A stretch of 64,000 bases of DNA from JAJTZA01 sp041744075 (GCA_041744075.1 JBGTLQ010000140.1:37344-101343); one strand, 5' to 3'. Positions 24,611 through 33,447 are shown, counted from the first letter of the stretch. Notes: generated by a model not told the origin, from the letters alone. Made by a program: numbers and translations.

Positions 24611-25264
24611 CTAGGGCAACTCCGGGGTCGGCAATGGGCATGCACCCAGCCCGCCTTTAATTGACAAGACGCTCGTGTATCCCAGCACCTCACGGATTTC
24701 CGCAACCACGCCGGAGTCCATTTCACGATCCAAAAGCACCCGGCTTGTGTCACGCAGCAGTCCCCACGCCCATACCCCTACGACTACGACTCCGACGATT
24801 CCCATTGTGGCATCCAGCCAGTTCCAATGGAAAAATCTGCCACCCACAAGCGCTACTACGGCGACAATGATTGCTTGATCAAAAAGAATGGGGACGGGCT
24901 GAAAGAGCCGCCCCACGGATTCCATCGCCATAAATATAGCCACCCCTACGAGCAAGATCGCACTCGTAAATCCGCCCAGCACTTCGATCTTCCATGTTCC
25001 GAAAGCGAAACGAGGATCATTCGCAAATCGGCGGGATAGCACGTAAGCCCCGGCGGTAAGGCCCAGCGCGAGGACATGTGAACTCATGTGCCACCCGTCC
25101 GCCAGAAGCGCCATCGAGTTGAACATCCAGCCCGCGATGATCTCAACAACCATCATCACGGCGGTCAAGGCGACGACGCGGCGCGTATTCCGTTCCCCCA
25201 GCCTATTCGTGCTATGGAACTGGTGAGTGTGCTGCCAGGGAGTGAGATCCGCCGTGTGCATCAA
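24611..25264 (-). pseudogene. Truncated CDF (DmeF/CzcD-like) cation exporter
   Basis: 217 residues. The N-terminal transmembrane domain of a cation diffusion facilitator is intact: HxxxD pairs on helices II and V (MALLADGWHMSSH and NWLDATMG) and the His-bearing N-terminus HTHQFH. After EIREVLGYTSV the sequence leaves the family and stops, so most of the cytoplasmic dimerisation domain is missing. The junction is near 24670. A non-functional zinc/cobalt exporter would suit a zinc-hoarding island, but chance decay is equally possible. Confidence 0.7.
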
Positions 25265-25302
25265 GCTATGCTATGCCGCCCCGGAGTTCCCGCCAACTCT
25301 CT

Positions 25303-26283
25303 TCAACTCGAAAGTAGGCTTTCAGCCGCTGCTCGAACTTCCTTCTCTGGAATGGCTGGGCCAATGAAAATGGCTAACGTCGAGCAATCTCCTGACGGCT
25401 TCCGAATCGGAAAGAATTGAGGCTTCTCGAAGCGGTCCACTTTCTGAAAAATAAAATACTGATCACCCGAGTCGGTGAACTGGACGACCCCTTTCGCCCT
25501 GATGACGCTCTCGGGAAGCTCTCCAAGAAACTTGACCAGGCTGGCTCTCACGAGCCTCTCTGGCAGATTTATCTGGAAGGAGGCGAAATGATGCGCTGAG
25601 TGATTATGATGACCGAGGCGATGTGGTTGAGCGCTTACGATCCGATATTCGCTGCGGCTTGGGTTGGTTTCGCCGAGATCACTTCGTCGTTCGATTTCAG
25701 CAAGTTTTTCCGAAAGATTTTTGACGATAAGTGCAAATTGGCAGGAATCGGTGAATTCCTGCGGAAGAGCGTGCTTCCGTAGCGATTCAATTATTTTTCC
25801 AAGCCGGACATCATCAATTTCGTCCATCCGGGAAAGATAAAGATAATTGGCCGTTTTCGCCTGCTCGAACTCGAGGGAGTTATGCCAGAAACGCTTTTGC
25901 CAGCGTTTTCCGTCTATGATCGAAATCTGCGTCGGCGGCGAGAATCGCTCCAGCTCCGGGGCAACAGTCAGCATCTCGATAAGCTCCTCGGAATCCGTCG
26001 TGCCATTCGTCTCGATGATCATTACCCGTCCAAGGCCATGCTCGAAATTCTTTAGGCTTCCTATGAGTTGGTCTCGCGATCCGCAGCACACGCAGCTTCC
26101 GTTGATGGGGGTAACGTGCTTGGCCAAGCCCGCGAAAAATTCGGCGTCCACATTGGCGTTTTCATAGTCGTTGATTATGACATGCGGTTCGATGCCGACT
26201 TTAACCAATTCGGGCAAAAAGTTTTTCAGATAGGTCGTCTTTCCGGCCCCGAGAAAACCAACAACAATAATGAGAGGAGTCAT
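25303..26283 (-). CDS. COG0523 (CobW-type) GTPase, copy 1
   Basis: Candidate zinc metallochaperone GTPase. ATG 26283 gives 326 residues starting just before the P-loop GFLGAGKTT; an upstream start would overlap the Fur gene. The metal motif CxCC is present (GSCVCCGS), followed by ETNGTTD switch II. The base-recognition motif, usually NKxD, reads SRMD. A His-rich stretch (HRLGHHNHSAHH) precedes the C-terminal CobW_C domain. It pairs with copy 4 (41698) as one subfamily. It is the last gene of a long zinc operon that begins at 32150. Confidence 0.87.
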   Translation of the reverse strand: MTPLIIVVGFLGAGKTTYLKNFLPELVKVGIEPHVIINDYENANVDAEFFAGLAKHVTPINGSCVCCGSRDQLIGSLKNFEHGLGRVMIIETNGTTDSEELIEMLTVAPELERFSPPTQISIIDGKRWQKRFWHNSLEFEQAKTANYLYLSRMDEIDDVRLGKIIESLRKHALPQEFTDSCQFALIVKNLSEKLAEIERRSDLGETNPSRSEYRIVSAQPHRLGHHNHSAHHFASFQINLPERLVRASLVKFLGELPESVIRAKGVVQFTDSGDQYFIFQKVDRFEKPQFFPIRKPSGDCSTLAIFIGPAIPEKEVRAAAESLLSS

Positions 26284-26305
26284 AAAGTCTTTGCGAAAAG
26301 GCAAT

Positions 26306-26755
26306 TCATGCCGGTTGCATGGAAGGTCCATGTCCGAAACGCCCATCCATCATTCCCGTGTGCTGAAGAGAGCCAGGAGACGGGGCGAGGTGCAGGCACG
26401 CTTCGCAAATGCCGTATAAAATGAGGTGATAGTCTTCGACTTTGCAGGTTGGAAGCTTGTGGTCCATCGAAGCAAAAGGCGCATCATCCAGCCGGTAAGC
26501 CTCTTCACAACGACGGCAAAAAAAATGATGGCGGCTCCGGTTCTCCCTGGACTCATACCTTGTCGGACGGAATTCGATTTCAACCGGCGTTATGTCCCCC
26601 GCTTCCAGCATGGTTTGCACCCGCCTAAACACCGTTGAGTAGGCTATGCCTGGAATCTGTTCGACTGCCAGGGAATGAAGTCTGCCGATTGAAATTGGGC
26701 GCTCCTGATTTCTTAAAATCTCCTGGATGAGACTGAGTTGCCGTGTGCGTCTCAT
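26306..26755 (-). CDS. Fur-family metal regulator (copy 2)
   Basis: 149 residues with the Fur winged helix (GIAYSTVFRRVQTML) and metal domain: SRHHFFC, CxxC (CRRC) and CEAC. The C-terminus carries an unusual extra tail (HLAPSPGSLQHTGMMDGRFG). It sits between the WD40 gene and a COG0523 GTPase gene in the second zinc operon. More diverged from copies 1 and 3 (FRR instead of YRAL in the recognition helix), so it may read a different operator. Confidence 0.82.
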   Translation of the reverse strand: MRRTRQLSLIQEILRNQERPISIGRLHSLAVEQIPGIAYSTVFRRVQTMLEAGDITPVEIEFRPTRYESRENRSRHHFFCRRCEEAYRLDDAPFASMDHKLPTCKVEDYHLILYGICEACLHLAPSPGSLQHTGMMDGRFGHGPSMQPA

Positions 26756-26766
26756 GTGAAAACGAA

Positions 26767-27795
26767 TCAGCCCACGTTCCAGACGCAGACTTGACCCTCC
26801 GTAGTGCCCCAGGCAATTGCGCCATCGTTATGGGACCATCGCATTCCGGCAATCGCGCTATCGAGACTGCCCTCGCGAAGAGGCTGATTGGATTGAACGG
26901 GATTCCACAAGGCGATGTATCCTTCGCCATCCGCCGAGGCCAACAGCGGGCCATGGGATTGGTAATGCAGGTGCGTGACCTTGCGAAGATGCGCCTCAAG
27001 TTGGCGCGGGCGCGTTCCTGCCGGGCCTTTGCCGGAGACATCCCATACCGTGATAATCTCTCCCCCACCCGTGGCCAGAAAGCGGCTGTTTTTATCCCAG
27101 GCCAACTCCCGCACTTTCGTCGCGTAGCCGCTCATGTTCAATTCCTCGCCATGGCGCAGGGGTAGTTTCCAAAAATTCACCGTGGCTTCCTGGCTGCCTG
27201 CCGCGACGTAGCGGCTATTTGGACTCCAAGCCAGGGCGAGAATGGAACCCTTCCAGACCATGTTCTGGTAGGGTTCGCTTTCGCCGATTCGAAAAAGTTG
27301 AACGCCTCCGTAACACCCGATTCCGACGGCTTTTCCATCCGACCGCCAGCAGAGCGCGGCAATCGTGCTGGGAAAATCCCCATATTCGGCGATCAATTCC
27401 CCTTCGGGATTCCAAATGCGCAACTTTCGTCCTGCCGCACTCGCCAGCAATCCACCTCCGGGTGCCCATTGCAACTTCTCGACCCAGGCCGTTCCGGCAT
27501 CCAAACTTTTCAATGGCTTTCCCGTCCCGGCGTCCCAGAGTTTGACTTTTCCATCCTGCCCGCAGGATGCCAGGCCACCTTTGGCCCAATCTACCGCATT
27601 CGCGCCGATGGCATGAGCGTCCCATTGGCAGACGCACACGCCGGAATACGCGTCGAGAATGTAGAGCGTCCCGGCGCTGGTGCAAACGGCGAGGCACGCA
27701 TCATCCGGGGACCAAGCCAGCCCGCTAATGTGCTCATCGGCTGTAAATGACCACCGCACCTTCTCGTCCGCCGCCAATTTTTCTAGGCCAGACAT
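26767..27795 (-). CDS. WD40-repeat protein in zinc operon
   Basis: 342 residues forming about seven WD40 blades (LAWSPDDACLAVCTSAGTLY, KVKLWDAGTGK, KLRIWNPEG, VNFWKLP, ITVWDVSG, IALWNPV, VCVWNVG). No signal peptide, so cytoplasmic. It overlaps the preceding COG0523 gene by 13 bases, a strong coupling signal. A propeller of this kind is a protein-interaction platform; I infer that it works with the GTPase, perhaps presenting client metalloproteins. Cys residues are few and do not form an obvious metal site. Confidence 0.85.
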   Translation of the reverse strand: MSGLEKLAADEKVRWSFTADEHISGLAWSPDDACLAVCTSAGTLYILDAYSGVCVCQWDAHAIGANAVDWAKGGLASCGQDGKVKLWDAGTGKPLKSLDAGTAWVEKLQWAPGGGLLASAAGRKLRIWNPEGELIAEYGDFPSTIAALCWRSDGKAVGIGCYGGVQLFRIGESEPYQNMVWKGSILALAWSPNSRYVAAGSQEATVNFWKLPLRHGEELNMSGYATKVRELAWDKNSRFLATGGGEIITVWDVSGKGPAGTRPRQLEAHLRKVTHLHYQSHGPLLASADGEGYIALWNPVQSNQPLREGSLDSAIAGMRWSHNDGAIAWGTTEGQVCVWNVG

Positions 27796-29129
27796 GAACG
27801 GAAACCCTCCTCAAGTTCGGCGCGGTCGAGGTTACGGCCGATAAAGATAAGCTGACTCTTTCGCTCTTCGCCAGCCTTCCAAGCTCGATCCGGCTTTCCG
27901 TCGAAAAGCATGTGGACGCCCTGAAAGACGAAACGGTTGGCCGTGCTGGAAAAGCTCAGGATGCCTTTCATGCGAAAAATATCGACGCCTTTTTCCCGCA
28001 GAATCGTTCCCATCCATTCGTTGAATTTTTTCGGATCGAGAGGAGCGCTGTCGGTGATGCCGACGGAGGTGACGCTTTGGTCATGCGAGTGGCTGTGCGC
28101 ATAGGCTTCAGCGTGCACCGGCGCCGCGGGCTGGCCGTCCCGCAGCAGCCGGAGGTTGAATTCCTCCGGCCCGTGCTGAGTGAAAAGCGCGTAGTGACCG
28201 GCAGACTTGATCTCCAGCGTATAAGTCGCGCCGTTCTTCCCGAGTAAGAGCGTTGCCAATTTCCGGTCAGGTCGAAGCGTCGAACCATCTTCCAACACCA
28301 CCGCATCATCGGCGAAGGTGATGATAGCCTCTTTCTTCGCAGCCTCGTAAGCCTCGTCGTTGTAGGGCGAGAGAGGCAGCAGCAGGACGTCAATGGCCGG
28401 ATCGGGTCCGACGTCGAGAGCGACCCGGTATTCACCCGCTTCCAGCGCAAAGACCCCGCCCCACTCGAAGGGAACTTCCTCCGTGAGAAAATCCGCGTTC
28501 AATTCCAGCTTCGCATCCAGATCGAACGCACGAACATTCAGTAGGTGATCCATTCCGACCTCGGCATTCTGTGTGCGGTGAATCTTGCAGGTTGCATTCA
28601 TCGAACGGATGCGGGCTTCGAGCTGGTCGAGTTCCGATGGCGTTACCAGATCGGTCTTATTGAGGAGAAGCACATCGGCAAAAGCAATCTGTTCCTGGCA
28701 TTCGCTGCTGGTCTCGATGTGCTGCCAGACATGCTTGGCATCCACGACGGTCACGATGGCATCAAGCGAGAAGCTCTCTTTCATCTCGTCGTCCACAAAA
28801 AACGTCTGTGCAACGGGAGCAGGGTCAGCCAACCCGGTCGTTTCGATCATGATGTGGTCGAATTTGTTTTTCCGCTTCATCAGATTGCCAAGGATGCGGA
28901 TGAGATCGCCCCGCACGGTGCAGCAGATGCAGCCGTTGTTCATCTCGAAAATCTCCTCGTCCGCATTGACGACAAGTTCGTTATCAATTCCGATTTCTCC
29001 ATATTCATTCTCGATCACGGCGATGCGCTTGCCGTGTTGCTCGGTGAGGATGCGGTTGAGAAGGGTGGTTTTTCCTGAACCGAGAAAGCCGGTCAGGACG
29101 GTTACGGGGACAAGGGATTGTTCAGTCAT
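27783..29129 (-). CDS. COG0523 (CobW-type) GTPase, copy 2
   Basis: 448 residues, larger than usual. G-domain motifs are canonical: GFLGSGKTT, CxCC in NGCICCTVR, ETTGLADP, NKTD. A long middle region (VFALEAGEYRVALDVG, DEAYEAAKKEAI) with a His run (AYAHSHSHDQ) is inserted before the C-terminal CobW_C domain (RFVFQGVHMLFDGKP, RKSQLIFIGRNLD). Related proteins carry zinc to client enzymes under starvation. Directly downstream of the His-heptad protein gene and overlapping the WD40 gene. Confidence 0.9.
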   Translation of the reverse strand: MTEQSLVPVTVLTGFLGSGKTTLLNRILTEQHGKRIAVIENEYGEIGIDNELVVNADEEIFEMNNGCICCTVRGDLIRILGNLMKRKNKFDHIMIETTGLADPAPVAQTFFVDDEMKESFSLDAIVTVVDAKHVWQHIETSSECQEQIAFADVLLLNKTDLVTPSELDQLEARIRSMNATCKIHRTQNAEVGMDHLLNVRAFDLDAKLELNADFLTEEVPFEWGGVFALEAGEYRVALDVGPDPAIDVLLLPLSPYNDEAYEAAKKEAIITFADDAVVLEDGSTLRPDRKLATLLLGKNGATYTLEIKSAGHYALFTQHGPEEFNLRLLRDGQPAAPVHAEAYAHSHSHDQSVTSVGITDSAPLDPKKFNEWMGTILREKGVDIFRMKGILSFSSTANRFVFQGVHMLFDGKPDRAWKAGEERKSQLIFIGRNLDRAELEEGFRSCLA

Positions 29130-29198
29130 GGCAGTTGGGTTGGGCAGAACGGGGAGGAAATTACCCTGCCCCGCTCTGCAAGATTGATTGGTGATGGA

Positions 29199-29660
29199 TC
29201 AGCTTTTGGCTTGAGCGGCGACGTAGGCCTTGGCCTCGGCCAGAGTGATGGCCACGCCAGCCTTTTTCGCCAGCGCGATAACGGCGGCAAGGTCGGAATC
29301 GAGGTGGGCAAGGTCGCGGGTCGCGTGGTTGAAATCGTTGAGCGCATGACCAATGTCCTTGAGCGCGTGTTCGAGATCCTTTTCGGCGTGATTTTTGTCT
29401 TTTCCGGCATGCTCCAAATCCGCTTTGGCGTGTTCGGCTTTCTTTCCGCCGGCCTCCCAGTCGGAGAGCGCGTGTTGGAAATCCTTGATCAAGTGATCGA
29501 AGTCCTTCAGGGCATGGGCGGTGTCCTGCTTGGCGTGTTTGAGGTCGGCAATGGCGTGAGTCAGGTCATTGCGGGCGTGTTTGTAGTCCAGGATGGCGTG
29601 TTCGATTTTGGCGGCGGCTTTGGGTTCCTTCGCGAGGAAGGCTTCGAGTTTTTTGCTCAT
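29199..29660 (-). CDS. Histidine-heptad protein in a split Nif11-like frame, candidate zinc buffer
   Basis: 153 residues. All 14 His lie at multiples of seven (21 to 63, then 77 to 119); only position 70 of the series is missing, at a glycine hinge (EAGGKK). Every His is followed four residues later by Asp (25, 32 and so on to 123). His and Asp at i and i+4 face the same side of a helix, a classic metal site. There is no Cys. N-terminus MSKKLEAFLAK and C-terminus ALAKKAGVAITLAEAKAYVA together resemble one Nif11-like domain into which the array is inserted. No signal peptide. Lies in the zinc operon between permease and COG0523 genes. Zinc binding is inferred; repeats of the unit DxxHAxx suggest growth by duplication. 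Confidence 0.85.
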   Translation of the reverse strand: MSKKLEAFLAKEPKAAAKIEHAILDYKHARNDLTHAIADLKHAKQDTAHALKDFDHLIKDFQHALSDWEAGGKKAEHAKADLEHAGKDKNHAEKDLEHALKDIGHALNDFNHATRDLAHLDSDLAAVIALAKKAGVAITLAEAKAYVAAQAKS

Positions 29661-29699
29661 GGTCGTGTGGGTTTTATCTTTTGGGGTTGGTGAGAACGC

Positions 29700-30524
29700 C
29701 TATCGCTCCATCCGAAGGATAAAGCGGCAGACGGCCTCGGTGATCAGGTAAAGAACGAACAAGATGGTGGTAATCCAGAAGCTGGGCGGCCAATTGGTAA
29801 CGCAGGCGAGAAGTATTCCGCTCCACACCGAAAAAAGTGCGATGGCCACCGAGGTTGTGATGCCTGCCCAAAAATTCCGGCAGATTCGAGCGGCAATGCC
29901 CGCGGGTCCAATGATGAGAGTGAAGACCAGTAGAATGCCGACGACTTGGCTGGCAAGAGTCACGGATACCGCGAGGATCACCATGAAGGCCACCGAAAGA
30001 GCCGACAATGAAACGCCCCGCGCCTCGGCCAGATCAGGCTGAACGCTCGCGAACAAAAGCTTTCTCGAAAAAACCAGCAATGCTCCCAGACTGAGGGCGG
30101 CAAGAATGAAGGTCTGAAAAATCTGGTGCTGGGATACTCCAAAAATATTCCCAAAAAGAATGGCGGAAGCCTGTCCGGCGAAGCCCTTGTAGAGGGCAAG
30201 GAACAATGTGCCAATACCCAAGGAAATAGAGAGCACCATGCCAATCGCCATCTCACTGCGATGCAGCCGATTCCCGGATGCACCCATTGTTGCTCCTGCG
30301 AGAACGGAGATAATCAGCATTCCTTCGAGCGGACTCAGAGCGAACAAGGCCGCTCCCGTCGCTCCGGTGAAACCAATATGAGCGAGCGCGTGAGCCGCGA
30401 AGCTGACCTTGCGGATGACGACAAAATACCCCACGACCGCACCTAAAACTCCCGCCAAGGAACCTGCCATCAAAGCACTCCGGACGAAGTCGTAGGCCAG
30501 GTAACCCATAATTTGCTCAATCAT
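29700..30524 (-). CDS. znuB: ABC-3 family metal permease (ZnuB-like), system 2
   Basis: About 274 residues from ATG 30524 (overlapping the ATPase stop by 8 bases). Eight or nine membrane helices, with motifs GYFVVIRKVSFAAHALAHIG and VVGILLVFTLIIGPAG typical of zinc/manganese permeases. It differs clearly from the system 1 permease, so the island holds two independent importers rather than a duplication. Followed by the His-heptad gene after about 40 bases. Confidence 0.9.
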   Translation of the reverse strand: MIEQIMGYLAYDFVRSALMAGSLAGVLGAVVGYFVVIRKVSFAAHALAHIGFTGATGAALFALSPLEGMLIISVLAGATMGASGNRLHRSEMAIGMVLSISLGIGTLFLALYKGFAGQASAILFGNIFGVSQHQIFQTFILAALSLGALLVFSRKLLFASVQPDLAEARGVSLSALSVAFMVILAVSVTLASQVVGILLVFTLIIGPAGIAARICRNFWAGITTSVAIALFSVWSGILLACVTNWPPSFWITTILFVLYLITEAVCRFILRMER

Positions 30525-31308
30525 GACGTGCCGCCTCCGTGACGTTACCTTCAGCCGCAACGATAAAGATTTTTCCCTCGGCCCGGACCACGTGAATCTC
30601 CGTGCCGTAGAGGGCGGTCAACGATTCGCTGGAAACGATGTCATCCACCGGTCCAATGGCGGCGCTTCCGCCCGCGACATAAAGAACGCGGTCCATGTGA
30701 CCGAGAAGTGGATTGATGTCGTGGGCGATGAAAATAATCGTCGCTCCAGTGGCCGCCTTGATCCCCGCGATGCATTCAACCATCCGCATCTGATTTCGCG
30801 GATCAAGACTCGCGAGAGGTTCGTCGAGAATGAGTAGCCGCGGTTTGCCCAGTAGGGCTTGCGCCAAAGTGATGCGTTGTTTTTCACCACCGGAAAGAAC
30901 GGAAAAGGGACGGTCGGCATATTCCTCGGCACCAGCCAATTTCATAGCTCTCTCGACTTCATCCCGAGAGGCCCGGCTGCTCCAGGGAAATCCCCAGTGA
31001 TTTCCTCCCGCGACAGCCGTAACCAGCGAGCGGGCGCTGAGCGAGGTGCTTTCGAGGCTGGACCGGCTTTGCGGCATATAGCCGATGCTGCCATTGGCAC
31101 GCCCTGGCGGTTCTCCAAAAAGCGAGATGCTTCCGGCACTCAGCGGAGTGAGGCCCAGAAGGCAACGCATCAGGGTGGATTTTCCCGCGCCATTTGGCCC
31201 AAACACACCAACGAACTCGCCCGGCGCGATCTGCGCGTTTACTCCGCGCAAAATGTCGCGACCTCCCAGCCGCACTCCCGCGTCCGTGATGGATAGGGCG
31301 GTCGTCAA
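30517..31308 (-). CDS. znuC: ABC zinc importer ATPase (ZnuC-like), system 2
   Basis: Walker A GPNGAGKST, Q-loop YMPQSR, signature LSGGEKQR, Walker B LLILDEPLASLD and switch region FIAHD. TTG 31308, overlapping the binding-protein stop, gives a normal N-terminus (LTTALSITDAGVRL); an ATG at 31356 would add 16 residues read through the upstream gene. A C-terminal extension follows the ATPase core (GTEIHVVRAEGKIFIVAAEG). Confidence 0.9.
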   Translation of the reverse strand: MTTALSITDAGVRLGGRDILRGVNAQIAPGEFVGVFGPNGAGKSTLMRCLLGLTPLSAGSISLFGEPPGRANGSIGYMPQSRSSLESTSLSARSLVTAVAGGNHWGFPWSSRASRDEVERAMKLAGAEEYADRPFSVLSGGEKQRITLAQALLGKPRLLILDEPLASLDPRNQMRMVECIAGIKAATGATIIFIAHDINPLLGHMDRVLYVAGGSAAIGPVDDIVSSESLTALYGTEIHVVRAEGKIFIVAAEGNVTEAARHD

Positions 31309-32150
31309 TTGGCCCCCAGAGCTTTTTCCACTTCGCGCAACTCCGAGAGCATCCAATCCACATAGGTCTTCGCATCGGGCGGCTGGGTTTCAGTGACTCC
31401 CACCACCGGAACGCCATGTTTTCTGGCAACCGCCTGAAGACGTTCCGTGGTAGGGTCGGTAACCTGGCTATTGTAAAATAGAATCTTAACCGTCTTCGAG
31501 GTGAGGCTTTTCTCAAAATCAGCAGTTTGCTGGAAGCTGGGTTCTGTATCGTTCATCACCGCGACCTGAAAGTCGTAGTTCTCCATTTTCAATCCCAGCG
31601 CATCCGCCATGTAGCCGAAAACCGGTTCAGTAGCCGTCACGGGCGTTCCAGCTTTCGCAGCCTTGATTGTGGCGATTTTCGCCGTGAGAGGTTCGAGCGA
31701 TTTTTGAAAGGCCGCCAAGGCGTCGGGCTGTTTCAGGAGATCGGCGACTTTGGTCGCGAGAGCGGGCATGGTTTTTGGATCATACCAAATATGCGGATTG
31801 TCTCCGTCCTTGGCCCCAATCAAGTCGGCCACCTTAATCACGACCCGTCCCGGTTTGCCTTGGACCCCGAGAAGTTTTTCCATCCAGTCGTCATAACCGA
31901 TGCCGCTGTAAATCACGATGTCAGCATCCGCCACCGCCTTGGCGGTTGCAGCATCGGTCGTAAACTCATGCGGATCTTGATTCGGATTATTGAGGATGCT
32001 CGTCACTTGCGCGGAATCACCCGCAATTTGCTGCACGACACCCCCGTAAAAATTTTCGGCAGCGACGATATTTACGGAAGCAGCAGCTACCGACGCATTG
32101 GAAAGCGCGAAAACGGCAAAGCCCAGACTGAGGCGACGGAGTATTTTCAT
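31305..32150 (-). CDS. znuA: Metal ABC substrate-binding protein (ZnuA-like), system 2
   Basis: 281 residues with signal peptide ending SVAAA. Metal ligands expected for the family are visible: the AAENFYG start, QDPHEF, NPHIWYDP and a later acidic site. Unlike system 1 it has no His-rich loop, so it could be a higher-throughput or different-specificity receptor. First gene of a probable eight-gene minus-strand operon (binding protein, ATPase, permease, His-heptad, COG0523, WD40, Fur, COG0523) with a proposed Zur operator 38 bases upstream. Confidence 0.9.
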   Translation of the reverse strand: MKILRRLSLGFAVFALSNASVAAASVNIVAAENFYGGVVQQIAGDSAQVTSILNNPNQDPHEFTTDAATAKAVADADIVIYSGIGYDDWMEKLLGVQGKPGRVVIKVADLIGAKDGDNPHIWYDPKTMPALATKVADLLKQPDALAAFQKSLEPLTAKIATIKAAKAGTPVTATEPVFGYMADALGLKMENYDFQVAVMNDTEPSFQQTADFEKSLTSKTVKILFYNSQVTDPTTERLQAVARKHGVPVVGVTETQPPDAKTYVDWMLSELREVEKALGAN

Positions 32151-32187
32151 GAAAAAGAGATAAGAGAACGAAGCGTTTTATTGATCT

Positions 32188-32203
32188 TGAGTGTGCAATA
32201 TCA
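32188..32203. promoter_or_regulatory. Proposed Zur operator 2 (before znuA system 2)
   Basis: TGAGTGTGCAATATCA, same orientation and consensus as the other three sites, 38 bases before ATG 32150. Confidence 0.6.
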
Positions 32204-32250
32204 ATTCTTAGTCCAAATAAACAGCCTGACGTTCAAATATCATTCAGCAT

Positions 32251-32625
32251 TCAGGCTGCAAGACAGTCGGGACAGTTGCCGTAAAGAACGATTTCATGGC
32301 TCTCCACCTGGAATCCTGCGGGAGCCATCGAATGGACTCCCCTCACGCAACCGATGAGGTCGAAGAGGTGTTTGCACTGCTTGCACAGGAAAAAATGGTG
32401 GTGCTGCCGTGAAACGTGTTCGTAGTGAGGCGGTGCGCCGGGCACCTCGACCAGACGAACGCTGCCCTCTTCCACAAACTGTTTGAGGGCGCGGTAAACA
32501 GTGGCAATGCCGAGCGAGGGAATCTCTGCCTTCGCGGCCTCGCAGATGTCTGTAGGCGTCAGTGGACGACTGGATTTCTCGATGACGGCGCTCACAATGA
32601 GCTTTTGCTGCGTCGTGTAGGCCAT
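32251..32625 (-). CDS. zur: Fur-family metal regulator, Zur-like (copy 3)
   Basis: 124 residues, the most canonical of the three: winged helix LGIATVYRALKQFVEEG, then RQHHHFFLC, CKQC and CPDC. An operator of the shared motif lies 25 bases before its start, implying autoregulation, and divergent from it starts the anchored surface protein. Best candidate for the master Zur of the island. Symbol assigned from context, not from a ligand test. Confidence 0.85.
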   Translation of the reverse strand: MAYTTQQKLIVSAVIEKSSRPLTPTDICEAAKAEIPSLGIATVYRALKQFVEEGSVRLVEVPGAPPHYEHVSRQHHHFFLCKQCKHLFDLIGCVRGVHSMAPAGFQVESHEIVLYGNCPDCLAA

Positions 32626-32649
32626 GGAATCATCCTACCTACGCCCATA

Positions 32650-32665
32650 TGAGAGTCAATTATCA
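32650..32665. promoter_or_regulatory. Proposed Zur operator 3 (between fur copy 3 and surface protein)
   Basis: TGAGAGTCAATTATCA in a divergent promoter. A second, weaker half-palindrome (TGATAATGCGTTGTCA, 32682-32697) stands closer to the plus-strand gene. Confidence 0.65.
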
Positions 32666-32709
32666 AAAAGAACTTGCCTTCCTGATAATGCGTTGTCATT
32701 TTCATCTGC

Positions 32710-33447
32710 ATGCAAATCAGCCGCCTCATATTGCCCGCCGTCACCGTCCTTGTTCTTTCCCTGCCTGCCCGCGTTTCTGCCCAAGCTCTTTGGACCGAGG
32801 GACATGGTGACATCGGAATGGCCTATGAGGATGAAGGAAGCGGCTTTGAAGTCCATCCTCACTGGCACATCGAAGGAGGCACAGTGGATGGAACGCCCCG
32901 TGCCGATGAAGAATTCGACACGGCTGATCTCACCCTCATAGTACCCAATATCCCAAACGCCCTGGCAACGCGGAACGCCAGTGCAAGCTGGGACCCAATC
33001 GGGGTTGGTGCGGGCGAAACTTTCTGGCGCATCTCCACGAATCCTCTCACCGGCGTCCCTTACCTGGGTTGGGCAACTGAGGATTTGGACGTTGCGGATT
33101 GGGACGGCGACCTGACATTTTCTCTCACTGGTCTGAATGCCCCTGGAGACATTTCTGTTTACTATTTTCCTGATGGCGACCTGACATTTTTGTGGGCTTC
33201 TTCCAATGGGATTACCGGGGCAGACTCATTCAACCAAGCAGCCGGAGAACACCAGCACTACAATGTTGCGTTCAGCGCACCGGGAATCTACGAGGTCGAA
33301 ATCACCATGTCGGGAACCCATGTGGATGATGGATTCGTGTCGGGGTCTTCCACCTTTGTCTTCAACGTCGTTCCCGAGCCATCCAGCATGCTTTTGCTGG
33401 CGTTGGGCGGTGGATTCCTCGCGCTGCGCCGTCGGCGGCGCGCGTGA
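32710..33447 (+). CDS. Choice-of-anchor M surface protein with PEP-CTERM sorting signal
   Basis: 245 residues. Signal peptide (LPAVTVLVLSLPARVSAQ), then a His/Asp/Glu-rich start (EGHGDIGMAYEDEG, EVHPHWHIEGG), the choice-of-anchor-M/surface-anchored repeat domain (LTFLWASSNGIT, HQHYNVAFSAPGIYEVEI), and a C-terminal PEP-CTERM signal: VPEPSS, hydrophobic stretch, RRRRRA. Domains of this type are recurrent partners of metal ABC transporters in actinobacteria. Here the Zur-like motif upstream points to a zinc-capturing role at the cell surface (inference). Confidence 0.85.
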   Translation: MQISRLILPAVTVLVLSLPARVSAQALWTEGHGDIGMAYEDEGSGFEVHPHWHIEGGTVDGTPRADEEFDTADLTLIVPNIPNALATRNASASWDPIGVGAGETFWRISTNPLTGVPYLGWATEDLDVADWDGDLTFSLTGLNAPGDISVYYFPDGDLTFLWASSNGITGADSFNQAAGEHQHYNVAFSAPGIYEVEITMSGTHVDDGFVSGSSTFVFNVVPEPSSMLLLALGGGFLALRRRRRA

